From assembly GCA_035495435.1 (NCBI GenBank), contig DATJFV010000041.1, positions 1 through 64,000 on the forward strand: a stretch of DNA of 64,000 nt, written 5' to 3'. How positions within the stretch are numbered: the stretch's first letter is position 1; every line of letters begins with the position of its first letter. This document shows, one piece after another, positions 1 to 9,310 of the stretch. The notes beneath the pieces are model-generated. The model was given only the letters and a program-made list of their open reading frames with translations. It did no database searches and was not told where the DNA came from. Both the position numbers and the translations under genes were made by a program. The stretch is from JBDSKH01 sp035495435 (lineage in GTDB: Bacteria > Actinomycetota > Actinomycetes > Actinomycetales > Microbacteriaceae).

Positions 1-210
1 AAGGCAGAACTGGAGGAGTACCTCCACCGGGAGCTCAGCGCCGAGGACTTCCGCGACATCACGGAACACCTCGAGAACTGCGACGACTGCACGGGTGAGC
101 ACCTGGTCGGTCTCACCCTCACTCAGAAGGTGCAGCGCGCCTGCCAGGAGACCGCCCCCGCGGAGCTGCGGGCAGCGATTCTGGCAACCCTCGACGGCGC
201 GAAGGCCTGA
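1..210 (+). CDS. RsrA-type (mycothiol-system) zinc anti-sigma factor, C-terminal part
   Basis: The window opens inside this gene; 69 C-terminal residues and the TGA stop are visible. Residues 23-30 of the fragment read HLENCDDC, which is the H-xxx-C-xx-C core of the ZAS zinc-binding anti-sigma fold. In the RsrA/RshA family this cluster holds an ECF sigma factor (SigR/SigH) inactive until disulfide stress oxidises the cysteines. A third Cys follows in QRACQET. The cognate sigma gene would be expected just upstream, outside the window. The short length after the motif and the actinobacterial context fit RsrA; another ZAS anti-sigma factor is the main alternative. Confidence 0.75.
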   Translation, partial: KAELEEYLHRELSAEDFRDITEHLENCDDCTGEHLVGLTLTQKVQRACQETAPAELRAAILATLDGAKA

Positions 211-241
211 CGGCCCCGACCCCTGAGGGCGCGGACGCTCG

Positions 242-3200
242 TCAGAGCGCCAGCGCCTGCTCGATCAGGACCTGCTGCTGCGCCGCGCTGACCTTGGTCG
301 AGCCTGCAGCCGTCGAGGCCGCCGCGGGCCGTGACACCACGCCGAGCGCGCGCCCCTGCAGGTGCTTCACCAGCTCCTGCAGCAGGAACGGCCAGGCACC
401 CTGGTTCTCCGGCTCCTCCTGCACCCAGACCACCTCGGCGCCGGGGTACCGCGACAGCACCGCGTTCAGCTGCTCGACCGGCAGCGGGTAGTACTGCTCC
501 ATGCGGACCAGCGCGAAGGCTCCCGGCTGCGGGTGCTTGTCGAGCTCGGCCTGCAGGTCGTAGTGCAGCTTGCCGGCGTGCAGCAGGACGCGTCGCACGG
601 CACCGGGGTCGGTGATCCGTGCGTCGTCGATGACCGGTTCGAACCGGCCCGCGGTGAAGTCGGCGACCTCGCTGGTCGCGCCCTTCAGGCGCAGCATCGA
701 CTTGGGTGTGAACACGATCAGCGGCCGGCGCGGGCGCGCGTAGGCCTGCCGGCGCAGCAGGTGCGCGTAGGAGGCCGGCGTCGAGGGCCGGGCGATGGTC
801 ATGTTGTTCTCGGCCGCCAGCTGCAGGTACCGCTCGATGCGGGCCGACGAGTGGTCGGGACCCTGCCCCTCGTACCCGTGGGGCAGCAGCATGACGAGGC
901 CCGAGCGCTGGCCCCACTTCTGCTCGGCGCTCGAGATGAACTGGTCGATCACGGTCTGCGCGCCGTTGGCGAAGTCGCCGAATTGCGCCTCCCAGAGCAC
1001 CAGGGCATCGGGCCGCTCGACCGAGTAGCCGTACTCGAACGCCAGTGCGGCGTATTCGCTGAGGAGCGAGTCGTAGATCGAGAAGCGCGCCTGATTTTCG
1101 GAGAGGTTCGCCAGCGGCAGCCACTCCTGGCCGTTCATGCGGTCGTGGAACACGGCGTGCCGCGACACGAAGGTGCCGCGCCGGGAGTCCTGACCCGCCA
1201 TCCGAACCGGGGTGCCCTCCAGCAGCAGCGAACCCAGCGCGATCAGCTCACCGAAGCCCCAGTCGATCTGACCCTGCCGGCTCATCTCGAACCGCTTCTT
1301 GAGCAGTTGCTGCAGCTTGGGGTGCACGCTGAACCCTGCGGGCGGGTTGGCGTGCGCGTCGCCGATGAGTGCGACGACGGACGTGTCGATCGCGGTGGAT
1401 TCCGGCTCTCGCGGAATCGATCCGGCATCCGTCTGCTGCGCGCCCGGCTTGTCGAGGTCGGCGACCGCGGCCTGCGCCCCCTTGTCGTCGGGGGTGCCCT
1501 CCTGGACGACCGGCATGGCCCCGGTCTGTGCGGCATGCGTCTCGGCGAACGCGCGCTCCAGCCGGCCCTGGAAGTCTTTGTGGGCGGCTTCGTACTCTTC
1601 TTCGGTGATGTCGCCGCGACCCACGAGCGCCTCGGTGTAGAGGGTGCGCACGCTGCGCTTGGCCTCGATGAGGTTGTACATCAGCGGCTGGGTCATCGAG
1701 GGGTCATCGCCCTCGTTGTGCCCGCGCCGGCGGTAGCAGACCAGGTCGATGACGACATCACGGTGGAACTGCTGGCGGTAGGCGAAGGCGTGCTCGGCCA
1801 CCCGCACGACGGCTTCGGGGTCGTCACCGTTCACGTGGAAGACGGGCGCCTGGATGGTCTTGGCCACGTCGGTGGCGTACACGGAGGTGTGCGCTTCGGT
1901 CGGCGGGGTGGTGAAACCGACCTGGTTGTTGATGACCACGTGGATGGTGCCGCCGGTGCGGTAGGCGCGCAACTGCGACATCTGCAGGTTCTCGACGACG
2001 ACGCCCTGGCCCGACATCGACGCATCGCCGTGGACCAGGACGGGCAGCGTGCCGTACCGGCCCGGCTCCGAGCGGTCCTGCTTGGCGCGGACGATGCCTT
2101 CGAGCACGCCGTTGACCACCTCGAGGTGCGAGGGGTTCGCTGCGAGGTACACGGGGATCTCTTTGCCGGAGGCGCTGGTGAAGGTGCCCTCGGTGCCGAG
2201 GTGGTATTTGACGTCGCCCGATCCCTGGACGGTGTTCGGGTCTTGGGTGCCCTCGAATTCGCGGAAGATCTGCCCGTAGGTCTTGCCGGCGATGTTGGTC
2301 AGCACGTTGAGGCGTCCGCGGTGCGCCATGCCGATCGCGACCTCGTCGAGCCCTGCCTCGGCGGCGCCCTGGAGGATCTCGTCGAGCAGCGCGATCGCCG
2401 ACTCGCCGCCCTCGAGGCTGAACCGCTTCTGGCCGACGTACTTGGTCTGCAGGAACGTTTCGAACGCCTCGGCCTCGTTGAGCTTGCCCAGGATGCGCAG
2501 CTGCTCGTCCTTGGTGGGCTTCTCGTAGGCCCGCTCGAGACGGTTCTGGAACCAGGCACGCTGCTCGGGGTCCTGGATGTGCATGTACTCGATGCCCACC
2601 GTGCGGCAGTACGAGTCGCGCAGCACGCCGAGGATGTCACGCAACAGGGCGGCGCGCTTTCCGGCGAACCCGCCCACGACGAACTCGCGGTCGAGATCCC
2701 AGAAGGTCAGGCCGTGGTTGGCGATCTCGAGGTCGGGGTGCGAGCGCTGGCGGTATTCGAGCGGATCGGTGTCGGCCATCAGGTGGCCGCGCACCCGGAA
2801 CGAGTTGATCAGCTCGTTGACCCGGGTGGTCTTGCTGAGACGCTCGGACAGGTCGACGTTGATGTCCTCGGCCCAGTGGATCGGGTCGTAGGGGATGCGC
2901 AGCGCGGCGAAGATGTCTTCGTAGAAGTGGTTCTCGCCGATGAGCAGCTCGTGGACGCGCTTCAGGAACTCGCCCGACCCGGCGCCCTGGATCACGCGGT
3001 GGTCGTAGGTGCTGGTCAGGGTGATGGTCTTGCCGATGCCCAGTTCGGCCAGCGTCTTGGGGCTCGAGCCCTGGAACGCGGCCGGGTACTCGAGCGCGCC
3101 GGCGCCGACGATGCAGCCCTGCCCGCGCATGAGCCGCGGCACGGAGTGCTCGGTGCCGATGCCGCCCGGGTTGGTCAGCGAGATCGTGACGCCCTGGAAG

Positions 3201-4081
3201 TCGGCCGCGGTGAGCTTGTTGGCGCGTGCCCGCGCGACGACGTCTTCGTAGGCCGCGAGGAACTCGCCGAAGGTCATGGTGTCGGCGCGCTTCACGCCCG
3301 GCACCAGTAGCGAGCGGCTGCCGTCGGGCTTGGGCAGGTCGATCGCGATGCCCAGGGTGACGTGGGCGGGCGCAACCACGCTCGGCTTGCCGTCGACCTC
3401 GTCGTAGTAGACGTTCTGGCTCGGGAAGTCTTTGAGGACCTGCACCATCGCCCACGCGATCAGGTGCGTGAACGACACCTTGCCGCCGCGCGCACGCTTC
3501 AGGTGGTTGTTGATGACGATGCGGTTGTCGATCATCAGCTTCGCCGGGACGGTGCGCACGCTGGTCGCGGTGGGCACGCTGATGCTGGCGTCCATGTTGG
3601 TCGCCAGCGTCTTCTGCATGCCCTTGAGCACGGTCACGGTGTCGTCGGCGACGGCGGGCTGCTCGCCGTCGACGACCGGGGTGCTGGCGGTCTGCGGCGC
3701 CTCGGCGGGGATCGGCTGGGGCTTCGCGGGGGCGGAGGTGGTGCGGGCGACGATCGGGATCTCGACGGTCGGCGTCGGGTCGGATGCCGGGGCCGGCGTG
3801 GGCGCCGCCTCAGGTGCCGCTGCGGGAGCGGGAGCCGCGGCCTCGGGAGCCGCAGCAGGCGCGGGGGCCGCCGCGGCATCCGAAATCACCGGGATGCTGC
3901 TGGTCTGGTCGCTGACCTCGGTCACGGGCTTGTAGGCCTCGAGAATCGGCCACCAGCTCTGGTCGACCGAGTTCTTGTCGACGAGGTAGCGCTCGTACAT
4001 CTCGTCGACGAGCCATTCGTTGGCTCCGAATTCGCCCGAGTTTCCGTCGTCGGGAACCGTCCCGGTCACCGGGTTAGACAC
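242..4081 (-). CDS. kgd: Multifunctional 2-oxoglutarate metabolism enzyme Kgd (E1o with fused E2-type acyltransferase domain)
   Basis: This is the actinobacterial fused enzyme that decarboxylates 2-oxoglutarate with thiamine diphosphate (ThDP). It acts as E1 of the 2-oxoglutarate dehydrogenase complex and can also act as a decarboxylase or 2-hydroxy-3-oxoadipate synthase. The order of parts is: short E1 N-terminal segment (GEFGANEWLVDEMYERYL); a long Ala/Pro-rich linker (about residues 70-145); an E2-like acyltransferase domain without a lipoyl domain, ending at YDHRVIQGAGSGEFL; then the E1 body with the active-site motif IGMAHRGRLNVL, the GDASMSGQGVVVENLQ region and a C-terminal transketolase-like domain. 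About 1279 residues is normal for the family. The GTG at 4081 is preferred because GGAAGTGGG lies about 10 nt upstream; an in-frame ATG at 4102 would add 7 residues but has no ribosome site. It is transcribed divergently from guaB1. Confidence 0.96.
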   Translation of the reverse strand: MSNPVTGTVPDDGNSGEFGANEWLVDEMYERYLVDKNSVDQSWWPILEAYKPVTEVSDQTSSIPVISDAAAAPAPAAAPEAAAPAPAAAPEAAPTPAPASDPTPTVEIPIVARTTSAPAKPQPIPAEAPQTASTPVVDGEQPAVADDTVTVLKGMQKTLATNMDASISVPTATSVRTVPAKLMIDNRIVINNHLKRARGGKVSFTHLIAWAMVQVLKDFPSQNVYYDEVDGKPSVVAPAHVTLGIAIDLPKPDGSRSLLVPGVKRADTMTFGEFLAAYEDVVARARANKLTAADFQGVTISLTNPGGIGTEHSVPRLMRGQGCIVGAGALEYPAAFQGSSPKTLAELGIGKTITLTSTYDHRVIQGAGSGEFLKRVHELLIGENHFYEDIFAALRIPYDPIHWAEDINVDLSERLSKTTRVNELINSFRVRGHLMADTDPLEYRQRSHPDLEIANHGLTFWDLDREFVVGGFAGKRAALLRDILGVLRDSYCRTVGIEYMHIQDPEQRAWFQNRLERAYEKPTKDEQLRILGKLNEAEAFETFLQTKYVGQKRFSLEGGESAIALLDEILQGAAEAGLDEVAIGMAHRGRLNVLTNIAGKTYGQIFREFEGTQDPNTVQGSGDVKYHLGTEGTFTSASGKEIPVYLAANPSHLEVVNGVLEGIVRAKQDRSEPGRYGTLPVLVHGDASMSGQGVVVENLQMSQLRAYRTGGTIHVVINNQVGFTTPPTEAHTSVYATDVAKTIQAPVFHVNGDDPEAVVRVAEHAFAYRQQFHRDVVIDLVCYRRRGHNEGDDPSMTQPLMYNLIEAKRSVRTLYTEALVGRGDITEEEYEAAHKDFQGRLERAFAETHAAQTGAMPVVQEGTPDDKGAQAAVADLDKPGAQQTDAGSIPREPESTAIDTSVVALIGDAHANPPAGFSVHPKLQQLLKKRFEMSRQGQIDWGFGELIALGSLLLEGTPVRMAGQDSRRGTFVSRHAVFHDRMNGQEWLPLANLSENQARFSIYDSLLSEYAALAFEYGYSVERPDALVLWEAQFGDFANGAQTVIDQFISSAEQKWGQRSGLVMLLPHGYEGQGPDHSSARIERYLQLAAENNMTIARPSTPASYAHLLRRQAYARPRRPLIVFTPKSMLRLKGATSEVADFTAGRFEPVIDDARITDPGAVRRVLLHAGKLHYDLQAELDKHPQPGAFALVRMEQYYPLPVEQLNAVLSRYPGAEVVWVQEEPENQGAWPFLLQELVKHLQGRALGVVSRPAAASTAAGSTKVSAAQQQVLIEQALAL

Positions 4082-4159
4082 GGCAGAATCGCCCACTTCC
4101 ATGTTGGTGCTGGTGGCTAAGCAGTCGGATGCATACAGCCTATTCATTCTGGCTGGTCG

Positions 4160-4165
4160 TAGCGT
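4160..4165 (+). promoter_or_regulatory. Predicted -10 element of guaB1 (leaderless)
   Basis: TAGCGT is followed by 7 nt and then the ATG at 4173, so transcription would start at or next to the start codon. No Shine-Dalgarno sequence is present. Confidence 0.5.
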
Positions 4166-4172
4166 GGATGCC

Positions 4173-5456
4173 ATGCGCTTCTCGACGCCCGTCCCGCCGC
4201 ACGACCTGACGTATTCCGACGTGTTCCTGGTGCCGAGCCGTTCGGGGGTCACGAGCCGCCTCGACGTCGACCTGGCCCCCGGCGACGGCACGGGCGCGAC
4301 CCTGCCGATCGTCGCGGCCAACATGAACTCGGTCACCGGGCCCCGTCTCGCGGCGACGCTGGCGCGGCGCGGCGGGCTCGGTGTGCTGCCGCAGGATCTC
4401 TCGCCCGAGGATGCGGTGGCGGCGATCCGGGCGGTGAAGGATGCCTCGCCGGTCTGGGAGGGCGAGTTCGACCCGCGTGATCCCCGCCTCGCCGGCGTCG
4501 ATCTCGACACGCTGCCGACGATCGATGCACTCGACGCGCGCGACGCGTTCGATCAGCTGGTCGCGGGTGGCCACGAGTTCGCCCGCATCGCCTCGGGCGG
4601 CACCACCAGCCGCAAAAGCGCCCTGCGCGGCACCCTGTATTCACCGGCCATCGATGCGGCCGGGCGACTGCAGGTGGCCGTCGCGGTGGGCATCAACGGC
4701 GACGTGGCCGGCAAGGCGCGGGCGCTCGTCGACGCGGGCGCCGACGTGCTCGTCCTCGACACGGCGCACGGTCACCAGGACGGCATGCTGCGCGCCATCT
4801 CCGCCGTCGCCGGAATCGGGGTGCCGATCGTGGCGGGCAACATCGTCACCGCCGACGGCGTGGCTGATCTGGTGGAGGCCGGGGCCGGCATCCTGAAGGT
4901 CGGCGTCGGTCCCGGCGCCATGTGCACCACCCGCATGATGACCGCGGTCGGCCGGCCGCAGTTCTCGGCGGTGCTCGAGACGGCCGCGGCCGCCCGCGAG
5001 CTGGGTGCGCATGTCTGGGCCGACGGGGGCGTGCGCTACCCGCGCGATGTCGCGCTCGCGCTGGCGGCCGGCGCGGCATCCGTCATGATCGGTTCGTGGT
5101 TCGCCGGAACCGTCGAGGCTCCGGGCGAGCTGGAGACCGACGAGTCGGGGCGGGTGTTCAAGCAGAGCTGGGGGATGGCCTCGACGAAGGCCGTGCACGC
5201 CCGGTTCGGCGGGCTCGACCCGTACGAGCTGGCCCGCAAAGAGCTGTTCGCCGAGGGCATCTCGAGCTCGCGGATCTACCTCGACCCGCTGCGGCCCTCG
5301 CTCGAGGACCTGCTCGACATGATCACCGCCGGGGTGCGCAGCTCGTTCACCTACGCCGGAGCCGCCGACCTGGCGGCGTTCCACGAGCGCGCCGTGGTCG
5401 GCACGCAGAGCGCGGCGGGCTACGAGGAGGGAAAGGCGCTGCCCGTGAGCTGGTGA
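4173..5456 (+). CDS. guaB1: GuaB1-family IMP dehydrogenase-related protein (probable GMP reductase)
   Basis: A 427-residue TIM-barrel enzyme of the IMPDH/GMPR superfamily. The catalytic cysteine loop is visible as GVGPGAMCTTR, with Cys about residue 251, and the substrate-binding ADGGVRYPRD follows. Between about residues 85 and 150 there is a weakly conserved stretch where IMPDH carries its CBS pair. Mycobacterial GuaB1 proteins of this type have been shown to reduce GMP to IMP rather than oxidise IMP, so a purine-salvage role is more likely than de novo GMP synthesis. The ATG is chosen because a TAGCGT -10 sits 7 nt before it. It runs divergently from kgd, with their 5' ends about 90 bp apart. 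Confidence 0.88.
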   Translation: MRFSTPVPPHDLTYSDVFLVPSRSGVTSRLDVDLAPGDGTGATLPIVAANMNSVTGPRLAATLARRGGLGVLPQDLSPEDAVAAIRAVKDASPVWEGEFDPRDPRLAGVDLDTLPTIDALDARDAFDQLVAGGHEFARIASGGTTSRKSALRGTLYSPAIDAAGRLQVAVAVGINGDVAGKARALVDAGADVLVLDTAHGHQDGMLRAISAVAGIGVPIVAGNIVTADGVADLVEAGAGILKVGVGPGAMCTTRMMTAVGRPQFSAVLETAAAARELGAHVWADGGVRYPRDVALALAAGAASVMIGSWFAGTVEAPGELETDESGRVFKQSWGMASTKAVHARFGGLDPYELARKELFAEGISSSRIYLDPLRPSLEDLLDMITAGVRSSFTYAGAADLAAFHERAVVGTQSAAGYEEGKALPVSW

Positions 5457-5484
5457 GGGGTGCGCGCACCGGGTGAGGGGTGCG
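5453..5484. repeat. Imperfect tandem duplication (period 20 bp) across the guaB1 stop codon
   Basis: GTGAGGGGTGCG occurs at 5453-5464 and again at 5473-5484. The first copy contains the guaB1 TGA; the second ends 11 bp before the next start codon. Confidence 0.7.
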
Positions 5485-5495
5485 AGCATGGGCGC

Positions 5496-6068
5496 ATGAC
5501 GCCGCAGCTGCACATCACCGGAGACGCCGAGGCCGACGCGTTGCTGTCGCAGGACCCGCTCGCCCTGCTGATCGGGATGCTGCTGGACCAGCAGGTGCCG
5601 ATGGAGACCGCGTTCGCCGGCCCCGCCAAGCTGCGGCAGCGGCTCGGCCACCTCGACGCCGGGCGGATCGCCGCGCACGACCCGGATTCGTTCGTCGAGC
5701 TGTGCAAGACGCCTCCGGCGGTGCATCGCTTCCCCGGCTCGATGGGCGGGCGCATCCAGGCGCTCTGCCAGGCGGTCGCCAACGACTGGGGCGGTGATGC
5801 GGCGGCGATCTGGCGCGACGCCGACGGCCCCCAGGTGCTGAAGCGTCTCGAGGCGCTGCCCGGCTTCGGCAGCCAGAAGGCGCGCATCTTCCTGGCGCTG
5901 CTGGGCAAGCAGTACGGCTTCGACGGAGCCGGATGGCGCGAGGCCGCCGGTGCGTACGGCGAGGCGGGCTCGTACCGCTCGGTCGCCGACATCGTCGACC
6001 CGGGGTCGCTGACCAAGGTGCGCGAATTCAAGAAGGCGGCGAAGGCCGCCGCGGCATCCGGCGGGTAG
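5496..6068 (+). CDS. HhH-GPD-type base excision DNA repair protein
   Basis: A 190-residue all-helical protein. It contains a helix-hairpin-helix signature (LPGFGSQKARIF, about residues 120-131) and the N-terminal LLIGMLLDQQVPMETAF helix seen in HhH-GPD DNA glycosylases. It is shorter than Nth, MutY or AlkA, has no C-terminal Fe-S cysteines, and I cannot point to a certain catalytic Lys/Asp pair. A DNA-binding, glycosylase-like repair role is therefore inferred from the fold. The ATG start lies 39 bp after guaB1. The C-terminus is Lys/Ala-rich (EFKKAAKAAAASGG), which may aid DNA contact. Confidence 0.8.
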   Translation: MTPQLHITGDAEADALLSQDPLALLIGMLLDQQVPMETAFAGPAKLRQRLGHLDAGRIAAHDPDSFVELCKTPPAVHRFPGSMGGRIQALCQAVANDWGGDAAAIWRDADGPQVLKRLEALPGFGSQKARIFLALLGKQYGFDGAGWREAAGAYGEAGSYRSVADIVDPGSLTKVREFKKAAKAAAASGG

Positions 6069-6091
6069 ACAGCCGGTAGACTCGCGGAACG

Positions 6092-7420
6092 ATGAGCTCT
6101 GACATAGTCCTCCTCATCATCGGGCTGCTGCTCACCGTCGGCACCGGATTCTTCGTCGCGAGCGAGTTCACGCTCGTCAACCTCGACCGTGCCGATCTCG
6201 AGGCGCGCCAGGAGCGCGGCGAGACGATGCTCGGCCCCACCATCCGGGCGCTGAAAGTCACCTCCACCCACCTGTCCAGCGCGCAACTCGGCATCACCCT
6301 CACCACCCTGCTCACCGGGTTCACGCTCGAGCCGGCGTTCAGCTCGTTCCTCACCCCGCCGCTCACCGCGCTCGGTCTGCCCGGCCCCGCGATTCCGGTC
6401 GTCGCCACCATCGTCGCCGTGGTCGCCGCCACCCTGCTGTCGATGATCATCGGCGAGCTGGTGCCCAAGAACTTCGCGCTCGCCCTGCCCCGGCAGGTGT
6501 CGAAGATCGTGATCCCCTTCCAGCTCGGCTTCACCGCGGTCTTCAAGCCGTTCGTGCGGTTGCTGAACAGCACCGCCAACGTGATTCTGCGGGCGGTCGG
6601 CATCGAGCCCAAAGAGGAGCTGAGTTCTGCCCGCACCGCCGACGAGCTGAAGAGCCTGGTGCGCCGCTCCGCCAGTGAAGGCGCCCTCGACCGCGACACC
6701 GCGACCCTGCTGGCCCGCACCCTGGTCTTCTCGGATCACATCGCCGCCGACGTCATGACCCCACGGCCGCGCGTGGCGAGCATCGGCAAAGCCGAGACGG
6801 CGGATGCGGTGCTGCAGCTCGCACGCACCACCGGCTTCTCGCGGTTCCCCGTCATGGACGACGACATCGACGACATCGTGGGCATCGTGCACGTCAAGCA
6901 GGCGGTCGCCGTCCCGCGCGAACGTCGCTCCGCGGTGCCGGTGTCGGCGCTGCAGTCCGACGCGCTGCGCGTGCCCGAGACGATGAAGCTCGACACGCTG
7001 CTCGGTGAGTTGCGCGGCAAGGGCTACCAGATGGCGCTCGTGGTGGACGAGTACGGCGGCACCGCCGGCGTCGCCACCCTCGAAGACCTCGTGGAGGAGC
7101 TGGTCGGCGAGGTCTCCGACGAGCACGACCGCTCGCGGGCCGACGTGGTGCGCAGCCGCAACTGGCTGACCTTCCCCGGGGCGCTGCGTCCGGACGAACT
7201 GCTCGAGCGGGCGGATGTCGTGGTGCCCGAGGAGGGCCCGTACGAGACCGTCGCGGGCTGGGTGATGAGCGAGCTCGGTCGCATCGCCCAGGTGGGCGAC
7301 ACGGTCGAGATCGAGGCCGGCGTGTTCCGGGTGGAGCGGATGGACGGGCGGCGGATCGACCGTCTGCGCTTCACCCCGACGGTGCACGACGAGCCCCCGG
7401 CCGACGGGAGCGGGTCGTGA
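6092..7420 (+). CDS. CNNM/HlyC-CorC family transmembrane protein, full-length
   Basis: A 442-residue membrane protein. It has a DUF21/CNNM transmembrane domain (about residues 1-200, with the GELVPKNFAL signature), a pair of CBS domains (about 205-335, LARTLVFSDHIAADVMTPR onward) and a C-terminal CorC/HlyC domain (about 345-430, VAGWVMSELGRIAQ). Relatives move or regulate Mg2+ and other divalent cations; hemolysin is a historical name and no toxin role is implied. A TAGACT hexamer 9 nt before the ATG is a possible promoter. The gene overlaps the next CNNM gene by 4 bp (GTGA), so the two are probably co-transcribed and may work as a heteromer. Confidence 0.9.
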   Translation: MSSDIVLLIIGLLLTVGTGFFVASEFTLVNLDRADLEARQERGETMLGPTIRALKVTSTHLSSAQLGITLTTLLTGFTLEPAFSSFLTPPLTALGLPGPAIPVVATIVAVVAATLLSMIIGELVPKNFALALPRQVSKIVIPFQLGFTAVFKPFVRLLNSTANVILRAVGIEPKEELSSARTADELKSLVRRSASEGALDRDTATLLARTLVFSDHIAADVMTPRPRVASIGKAETADAVLQLARTTGFSRFPVMDDDIDDIVGIVHVKQAVAVPRERRSAVPVSALQSDALRVPETMKLDTLLGELRGKGYQMALVVDEYGGTAGVATLEDLVEELVGEVSDEHDRSRADVVRSRNWLTFPGALRPDELLERADVVVPEEGPYETVAGWVMSELGRIAQVGDTVEIEAGVFRVERMDGRRIDRLRFTPTVHDEPPADGSGS

Positions 7421-8457
7421 GCGACTGGGCGGGACTGGCATGGCTTGCCGTGCTGCTGCTGGTCAACGCCTTCTTCGTCGGTGCCGAGTTCTCGGTCATC
7501 TCGGCGCGGCGCTCGCAGATCGAGCCCCGCGCGGAGGCGGGGTCCCGCGCCGCGAAGACGGCGCTCTGGGCGATGGAGCACGCCACCCTGATGCTGGCCA
7601 CCTGTCAGCTCGGCATCACCATCGCATCCCTGCTGATCCTCAACGTGTCCGAGCCCGCCATCCACCACTTGCTCGAGGTTCCGCTGGCGCTCACCCGGCT
7701 GCCCGAGGAGGTGATCGGCACCGTCGCCTTCATCATCACGCTGACCTTCGTGTCGTTCCTGCACGTGGTACTCGGCGAGATGGTGCCCAAGAACCTGTCG
7801 TTCTCGGTGCCCGACCGGGCGGTGCTGCTGCTCGCGACCCCGCTCGTCGCGGTGTCGTGGGTGTTCCGTCCGGTGATCGTGGCGCTGAACGCCACCGCGA
7901 ACGGGGTGCTGCGCCTGTTCCGGGTGGAGCCCAAGAACGAGGCCACCAGCGCGTTCACCGTCGAGGAGGTCGCCACCATCGTCGCCACCTCGACGCGCGC
8001 CGGGGTGCTGACCGACTCCACCGGCACACTGTCGAACGCGTTCGAGTTCACCGGCAAGAAGGTGCGCGATGTCGCGGTCGGCATGGACGCCCTCGTCACT
8101 CTCCCCGAAGACGCGGCGCCCGCCGACGTCGAACGCGCCGTTGCCCAGAAGGGTTTCAGCCGCTACGTGCTGGTCGATGCCGAGGGCGAGCCGACCGGCT
8201 ACGTGCACCTGAAGGACGTCATCGACCTCGACGACGACGAGTTCGACGACCCGGTGCCGCCGAAGCGCATCCGGCAGCTGATCTCGGTGTTCCGCGACAT
8301 GGAGCTCGAGGACGCGCTCGCCACGCTGCGACGCACGGGAAGCCACGTCGCGCGGGTGTTCGACGAGTCGGGCGCGACCAAGGGGGTGCTGTTCCTGGAG
8401 GACATCATCGAAGAACTGGTGGGAGAGGTGCAGGATGCCACACGACGACAGCCGTGA
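7417..8457 (+). CDS. CNNM/HlyC-CorC family transmembrane protein lacking the C-terminal CorC domain
   Basis: A 346-residue paralogue of the preceding gene, starting at GTG in a 4-bp overlap. The DUF21 membrane domain (about residues 1-190, GEMVPKNLSF signature) and two CBS motifs (to about residue 340, FLEDIIEELVGEVQD) are present. The protein ends right after the CBS pair, so the roughly 90-residue CorC/HlyC domain of its neighbour is missing. That is a common two-gene arrangement in actinobacteria and suggests a complex with one full and one short subunit. The exact ion is unknown. Confidence 0.88.
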   Translation: MSDWAGLAWLAVLLLVNAFFVGAEFSVISARRSQIEPRAEAGSRAAKTALWAMEHATLMLATCQLGITIASLLILNVSEPAIHHLLEVPLALTRLPEEVIGTVAFIITLTFVSFLHVVLGEMVPKNLSFSVPDRAVLLLATPLVAVSWVFRPVIVALNATANGVLRLFRVEPKNEATSAFTVEEVATIVATSTRAGVLTDSTGTLSNAFEFTGKKVRDVAVGMDALVTLPEDAAPADVERAVAQKGFSRYVLVDAEGEPTGYVHLKDVIDLDDDEFDDPVPPKRIRQLISVFRDMELEDALATLRRTGSHVARVFDESGATKGVLFLEDIIEELVGEVQDATRRQP

Positions 8458-9310
8458 GCCGCAGGTGCTCGTGATCGGGGAGGCGCTCGTCGACATCGTC
8501 GACGATCAGGTGATGCCGGGCGGCAGCCCGCTGAACGTCGCGGTCGGGCTGCAACGGCTCGGCGTCCGTGCGACGTTGCACTCCTCATTCGGCGCCGACC
8601 CCGAGGGTGTGGCGATCGCCCAGCACCTTGAGGCAAGCGGCGTGACCGTCACACCCGGAACGGTGAGCGATCGTGAGACCTCGGTCGCGCGCGCCACCAT
8701 CGGCGCCGACGGCGCGGCGACCTACGACTTCTCGATCAGCTGGGATCCCGGCCCCGTCGACACCGCCGGGTACGCACTGGTGCACACCGGGTCGATCGGG
8801 GCGGCGCTCGAGCCGGGAGCGACGACTGTGGAGAAGATCCTGTCGGGCGCCGACGCCCTGATCTCGTTCGACCCCAACGTGCGCCCGGCGCTGATGGGCG
8901 ACCACGCCGCCGCCCTCGCGCGGGTCGAGCGGTTCGTGGCGCTCGCCGACATCGTGAAGGCCAGCGACGAGGACGTGGCCTGGCTCTACCCGGATGCCAC
9001 GGTCGAGCAGGTGCTGGAGCGCTGGCATTCGCTCGGCGCGCGGCTGGTGGTCGCGACCCGCGGTGCCGAGGGCGCGGACGCGCTCTCGGACGGCGGGCCG
9101 GTGCACGTGCCGGCCTTCGTGACCACCATCGCCGACACCATCGGCGCGGGCGACTCGTTCATGTCGGGGCTGCTCGCTGCGGTGCTGCGCGGCGGGTTCG
9201 ACGACGTCGCGGGCGCCGTCACCTATGCGGCCCGCTGCGCCGGGATCACCGTCTCGCGCCCGGGCGCCGACCCGCCCCGCGCCGACGAGGTCAGCGCCAC
9301 GATGCTCTAG
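8435..9310 (+). CDS. PfkB-family carbohydrate kinase (fructokinase-like)
   Basis: A 291-residue ribokinase-fold sugar kinase. The N-terminal PfkB signature is seen as GGSPLNVAVGLQRLG. The C-terminal ATP and catalytic motif is DTIGAGDSFMSGLL, where the Asp of GAGD is the catalytic base. The sequence resembles fructokinases more than ribokinase or 6-phosphofructokinase, but the substrate cannot be fixed from sequence. Its start lies 23 bp inside the preceding CNNM gene, implying translational coupling. Its TAG stop and the TAG of the convergent gene share the same CTAG (9307-9310). Confidence 0.88.
   Translation: MPHDDSREPQVLVIGEALVDIVDDQVMPGGSPLNVAVGLQRLGVRATLHSSFGADPEGVAIAQHLEASGVTVTPGTVSDRETSVARATIGADGAATYDFSISWDPGPVDTAGYALVHTGSIGAALEPGATTVEKILSGADALISFDPNVRPALMGDHAAALARVERFVALADIVKASDEDVAWLYPDATVEQVLERWHSLGARLVVATRGAEGADALSDGGPVHVPAFVTTIADTIGAGDSFMSGLLAAVLRGGFDDVAGAVTYAARCAGITVSRPGADPPRADEVSATML

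Noticed and set aside
362..3310. 982-codon plus-strand ORF opposite kgd
   Set aside because: It is the antisense shadow of kgd; at this GC content stop codons are rare in other frames. Its translation is Arg/Leu/Val/Gly-rich without domains, while kgd has every family motif.
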